A stretch of 7,862 bases of DNA, taken from NCBI GenBank assembly GCA_030633185.1, contig DAOVTG010000115.1, positions 1 through 7,862 of the forward strand, written 5' to 3'. A program made the position numbers and the translations under genes. Below are positions 5,532-7,862 of this stretch, piece after piece (the first letter of the stretch is position 1; every line of letters starts with the position of its first letter). The notes beneath the pieces were generated by a model. The model was not told the origin of the DNA and ran no database searches. It saw only the letters and a list, made by a program, of their open reading frames with translations. This stretch comes from Deltaproteobacteria bacterium. GTDB taxonomy: Bacteria > Desulfobacterota > Anaeroferrophillalia > Anaeroferrophillales > Tharpellaceae.

Positions 5532-6359
5532 ATGACACTGTACAACTGGCTCAGTTTAGCGTTAACCGCCACCCTTCTAACGATTACAACCGGATGCGCT
5601 GGCAACGGTCAGCAACCGGATCGACAGAAAGCCTTCTACCAGCGTCTGAGTGTTATTGAACAACAGCAAGCCGCCCTGAACCGTAGAAGCACAAACGCTC
5701 ACCAAAAGCTTAACGCCGACACCAATATCCGCCTGGATAACCTGGAAAGAGAAATGAGGCTTTTAAACGAAGCCGTGGAAGACAGTCTTACCCGCCCCGA
5801 AGAGATCGGGGCGACCGACAACTTTGAGTATGAAACAATTATTGCACGTATGGAAGAACGCCTGCAGGAACTCGAGAAAAGACCAAGACCGACCGCAACT
5901 GATTCAGGCGTTAAAAGAAAACCTTCTCCGCCAAAAATAAAACCGACTCTCCCTCGGGTTACAGCACCACTTCCCGTTCCGGGAGCCCGGGAGAAAGCCC
6001 TCTACGATGATGCTTATACCACTTTCAAACGGGGTAGTATCAAGACCGCAAAAAACAAATTCGAAAAATTCATAACCTCCTTCCCCAACAGCAGTTACAA
6101 GATTAACGCTCTCTTCTGGATTGGCGAATGTTTTTACAAAGCCAAGGATTACGCCGAAGCAATCATCAAATACGATGAAATAATCGCGAATCACCCGCAA
6201 CATCCCAAAGCCGCCAGCGCCCTGTTAAAACAGGGATTTGCTTTCCTTCAACTAGGAGATGCAACTGACGGGAAATTGATTCTGGAAAAAGTTATCGCTT
6301 ACTACCCAAAAAGTGATCAGGCCGAAATTGCCCGACGCAAACTTAAAAGCATACATTAA
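5532..6359 (+). CDS. cpoB: CpoB/YbgF, Tol-Pal associated periplasmic TPR protein
   Basis: Periplasmic partner of TolA that in E. coli coordinates peptidoglycan synthesis with outer-membrane constriction. From ATG 5532 it is 275 aa. A hydrophobic N-terminus (about 6-20) leads to TITTGC22, a weak lipobox, so it may be a lipoprotein or a cleaved periplasmic protein. A heptad-rich coiled coil, probably the trimerising part, covers about 33-86 and 100-116; a Pro-rich linker covers about 117-152. The C-terminal domain (about 153-275) has three TPR-like repeats: ALYDDAYTTFKRGSIKTAKNKFEKFITSFPNS, ALFWIGECFYKAKDYAEAIIKYDEIIANHP, and ALLKQGFAFLQLGDATDGKLILEKVIAYYPKS. Position after pal is the classic one. 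The N-region has no Lys or Arg, unusual for a signal peptide, and the start region lies in repeat-derived DNA. Starts at 5523 or 5454 (301 aa) are possible but less likely. Confidence 0.9.
   Translation: MTLYNWLSLALTATLLTITTGCAGNGQQPDRQKAFYQRLSVIEQQQAALNRRSTNAHQKLNADTNIRLDNLEREMRLLNEAVEDSLTRPEEIGATDNFEYETIIARMEERLQELEKRPRPTATDSGVKRKPSPPKIKPTLPRVTAPLPVPGAREKALYDDAYTTFKRGSIKTAKNKFEKFITSFPNSSYKINALFWIGECFYKAKDYAEAIIKYDEIIANHPQHPKAASALLKQGFAFLQLGDATDGKLILEKVIAYYPKSDQAEIARRKLKSIH
5793..5813 (+). repeat. 8-bp perfect inverted repeat inside cpoB
   Basis: CGCCCCGA and TCGGGGCG flank the five-base loop AGAGA, in codons for the short break between the two coiled-coil segments (RPEEIGA). No T-run follows. 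Confidence 0.55.
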
Positions 6360-6502
6360 CCATATTCCTAAGAGAAACATTTGGCATGATTAGTGCTTAA
6401 AAGCCCTGTAGAGTTAGTAGTAACAACTTGACGATTCAATAAGAAGAGATACCCCTCTGCCGGTTACTTAACGGTAATTAACCCCTAGTATCTAATCCAA
6501 AT
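6360..6502 (+). other. Gap between cpoB and pilM
   Basis: This region holds the sigma-54-like site and a short imperfect inverted pattern, GGTTA with TAACC, around 6460-6485. No terminator with a clear stem and T-run is seen after cpoB, and no Shine-Dalgarno precedes the pilM ATG. No small gene is convincing. Confidence 0.5.
6381..6398 (+). promoter_or_regulatory. Candidate sigma-54 (RpoN) promoter upstream of pilM
   Basis: TTGGCATGATTAGTGCTT matches the -24/-12 pattern TTGGCACG-N4-TTGCWW closely: the invariant GG and GC are 12 bases apart, with only two departures (T for C in GGCAC, G for T in TTGC). Transcription would start near 6408, leaving about 95 bases before pilM. Sigma-54 control of type IV pilus genes is well known for pilA; a promoter for pilMN here is inference. 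Confidence 0.5.
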
Positions 6503-7573
6503 ATGTTATTTAGAAAAAACAAAACTCTGCTCGGTCTTAATATCGGCTCAGGCTACATTAAGATGGTCGAGCTTAAGGATTCAGGATCGGTTTACACACT
6601 GAATAATTTCGGCATGGCCGCCCTGCCGGCTGATGCGATTGTCGATGGCACGGTTATGGACACAACCGCCATCGTCAGCGCCATTGTCAACCTTGCCGAC
6701 AACCTCAAAATAAAAAAGAGACGGATATGCACATCCATCTCCGGACATTCGGTTATTATAAAAAAAATCACCCTACCCCTGATGGATGAAAGCACGGTTG
6801 AAGAGACCATCCAGCAGGAAGCGACCCAGCATATCCCTTATGATATCAATGACGTCAATCTTGACTTCCAGATCTTAGGGCCGAACCAAACCAACCCCGA
6901 GAATATGGATATCGTTCTGGTCGCCGTCAAAAAAGAGACTATCAATGACTACCTATTACTGGTGGAAGAGGCCGGATTTGTCCCGGTGGTAGTCGATGTC
7001 GACACCTTTGCCCTAGAGAACACTTACGAATATAACTATGAAGGGGAAGAGAAAAAAGTTGTCGCTCTGGTTGAAATAGGTGCCAACCTGACTTGCATCA
7101 ACATCCTCAATGATGGAGTTACCTGTTTTTCCCGAAACATTACTTCCGGCAGCCGGCTGATCACCGAACAGCTGCAAAAACGCTTCTCTCTCAACTATGA
7201 AGAGGCCGAACTTCTTAAGATGGGCTGTCCCGAGACCCAAAAAACCGACGGTTCAACCGCACTTTCGGCGATTAATGAGGCGGCTTTTTCTCTGATCAAT
7301 GAAATCAGCAAGGCCATTGATTTTTTTCACTCCTCGGCCATGGCCGAGGAGCAGGTGGGGAAAATCATGCTCAGTGGCGGCGGGGCCAAAACCCACAACA
7401 TCACCCAAGCCATTCAGAAGAGTACGGGTATCGAGTGTGAACTGCTCGATCCTTTTCGCAATATCATAATTCCGGAAAAACATTTCGACCTTGAATATAT
7501 TCAGGATATTGCCCCGATGGCAACAGTTGCCACAGGACTGGCTCTGCGCAAAGATGAGGCCGTTCGCAAATGA
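6503..7573 (+). CDS. pilM: PilM, actin-like ATPase of the type IV pilus assembly platform
   Basis: Cytoplasmic actin/FtsA-like ATP-binding protein that holds the N-terminal tail of PilN and forms a ring under the inner-membrane PilMNOP alignment complex of type IV pili. The 356 aa match the usual length. The start MLFRKNKTLLGLNIGSGYIKMVEL is the canonical PilM opening and includes the first phosphate motif, though with Asn where GLDIGS is usual. The second phosphate motif is VALVEIGANLTCINIL at about residue 188, and the adenosine motif is IMLSGGGAKTHNI at about 288. Central landmarks include EEAGFVPVVVDVDTFAL. No Shine-Dalgarno is evident before ATG 6503, but homology of the N-terminus supports it. 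The stop codon overlaps the pilN start (ATGA). A loopless 22-bp palindrome lies in its 3' part. Confidence 0.95.
   Translation: MLFRKNKTLLGLNIGSGYIKMVELKDSGSVYTLNNFGMAALPADAIVDGTVMDTTAIVSAIVNLADNLKIKKRRICTSISGHSVIIKKITLPLMDESTVEETIQQEATQHIPYDINDVNLDFQILGPNQTNPENMDIVLVAVKKETINDYLLLVEEAGFVPVVVDVDTFALENTYEYNYEGEEKKVVALVEIGANLTCINILNDGVTCFSRNITSGSRLITEQLQKRFSLNYEEAELLKMGCPETQKTDGSTALSAINEAAFSLINEISKAIDFFHSSAMAEEQVGKIMLSGGGAKTHNITQAIQKSTGIECELLDPFRNIIIPEKHFDLEYIQDIAPMATVATGLALRKDEAVRK
6643..6674 (+). repeat. Imperfect 11-bp inverted repeat inside pilM
   Basis: CGATGGC and GGTT on the left, separated by a two-base bulge, pair fully with AACCGCCATCG on the right around an eight-base loop. It lies in codons for VDGTVMDTTAIV and has no obvious function. 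Confidence 0.5.
7330..7351. repeat. Perfect 22-bp loopless palindrome inside pilM
   Basis: CTCCTCGGCCA and its exact complement TGGCCGAGGAG meet with no spacer, centred on CCATGG between bases 7340 and 7341. It encodes SSAMAEE. A palindrome this long is not expected by chance in a window this size and resembles a dimeric protein-binding site or the product of quasipalindrome correction. Confidence 0.85.
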
Positions 7574-7862
7574 TCCAAATCAATCTTCTACCCATAAGAG
7601 CTGAACGACGAAAAGAGTTCATCCGCAAGCAACTCTCGATTGCGGCCCTGACCCTGCTTTTTACGACTGCGCTTATAGGACTCTTCCTTTCCCGAATCCA
7701 AGCCCGCTATAATAAGACCGATAACACCCTGCAACGAACTGAAAAAAAGATCAAACAACTGGAACCGATCATCAACAAGATCGAGGAGTACAAAAAGCAG
7801 AAAGAGGAGATCAGCAAAAAGATCGCCGTCATTATCGACCTTGACCACTACCGCCTGGCCCC
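7570..7862 (+). CDS. pilN: PilN, inner-membrane type IV pilus assembly protein (5' part, cut by window end)
   Basis: Bitopic inner-membrane protein whose short cytoplasmic tail docks into PilM and whose periplasmic part pairs with PilO. The visible 97 codons start MIQINLLPIRAERRKEF, the hallmark INLLP motif that binds PilM. One membrane segment follows at about residues 24-42 (IAALTLLFTTALIGLFL), then a charged helix, probably coiled coil (about 50-88). The start overlaps the pilM stop in ATGA, indicating translational coupling, with GAGG at 7556-7559 as a possible Shine-Dalgarno. The frame is open to the last base; the 3' part, and presumably pilO, pilP and pilQ, lie beyond. Confidence 0.93.
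   Translation, partial: MIQINLLPIRAERRKEFIRKQLSIAALTLLFTTALIGLFLSRIQARYNKTDNTLQRTEKKIKQLEPIINKIEEYKKQKEEISKKIAVIIDLDHYRLA

Noticed and set aside
219..7848. Numerous minus-strand open frames of 60-109 codons
   Set aside because: All lie opposite clearly identified + strand genes, show no family motif, and look like shadows of the real coding frames.
1..7862. CRISPR array, tRNA, rRNA, riboswitch or transposase gene
   Set aside because: I saw no regularly spaced repeats, no cloverleaf, no recognised riboswitch core and no transposase motif in either strand.

Overview
The window reads as a stretch of Gram-negative chromosome of moderate G+C, with every gene on the + strand. The gene set (a YacL-type PIN-TRAM membrane protein, a fused IspD-IspF, Tol-Pal envelope proteins, and type IV pilus PilM/PilN) together with possible sigma-54 use points to a deltaproteobacterium in the broad sense (Desulfobacterota or relatives). 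This placement is inference from gene content and protein style; no rRNA or other decisive marker is present.

Layout. Bases 1-150 hold a fold-back, MITE-like repeat whose nested inverted arms cover the region where the first gene would naively be started. Then come yacL (169-1158), ispDF (1148-2395, overlapping yacL by 11 bp), a tolA-like gene (2403-3227) and tolB (3233-4603), packed so tightly that they are probably one transcript. An A+T-rich gap of 238 bp with a candidate promoter separates these from pal (4842-5399). A 132-bp gap containing a perfect 17-bp hairpin and a second copy of a 20-bp segment of the first repeat leads to cpoB/ybgF (5532-6359). A further 143-bp gap carries a good sigma-54-type promoter match, followed by pilM (6503-7573) and the start of pilN (7570 onward, cut by the window end), which overlap by 4 bp.

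Function. IspDF carries out two steps of the MEP isoprenoid pathway. TolA, TolB, Pal and CpoB form most of the envelope-spanning Tol-Pal machine that links inner membrane, peptidoglycan and outer membrane; tolQ and tolR, which normally precede tolA, are not here and must be elsewhere if the system works. PilM and PilN are the cytoplasmic and inner-membrane parts of the type IV pilus alignment complex. YacL is a predicted membrane-anchored PIN-TRAM protein of uncertain role.

The least ordinary feature is not a gene but a recurring DNA structure: perfect or nearly perfect inverted repeats. They include a 27-bp-arm palindrome inside ispD, a 22-bp loopless palindrome inside pilM, an 11-bp-arm repeat inside tolA, a terminator-shaped hairpin inside ispF, and the two intergenic hairpins. 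The long ones are far beyond chance and suggest either a family of fold-back elements or frequent template-switch (quasipalindrome) mutation in this lineage. One repeat copy appears to have supplied the Shine-Dalgarno sequence and start codon of cpoB.
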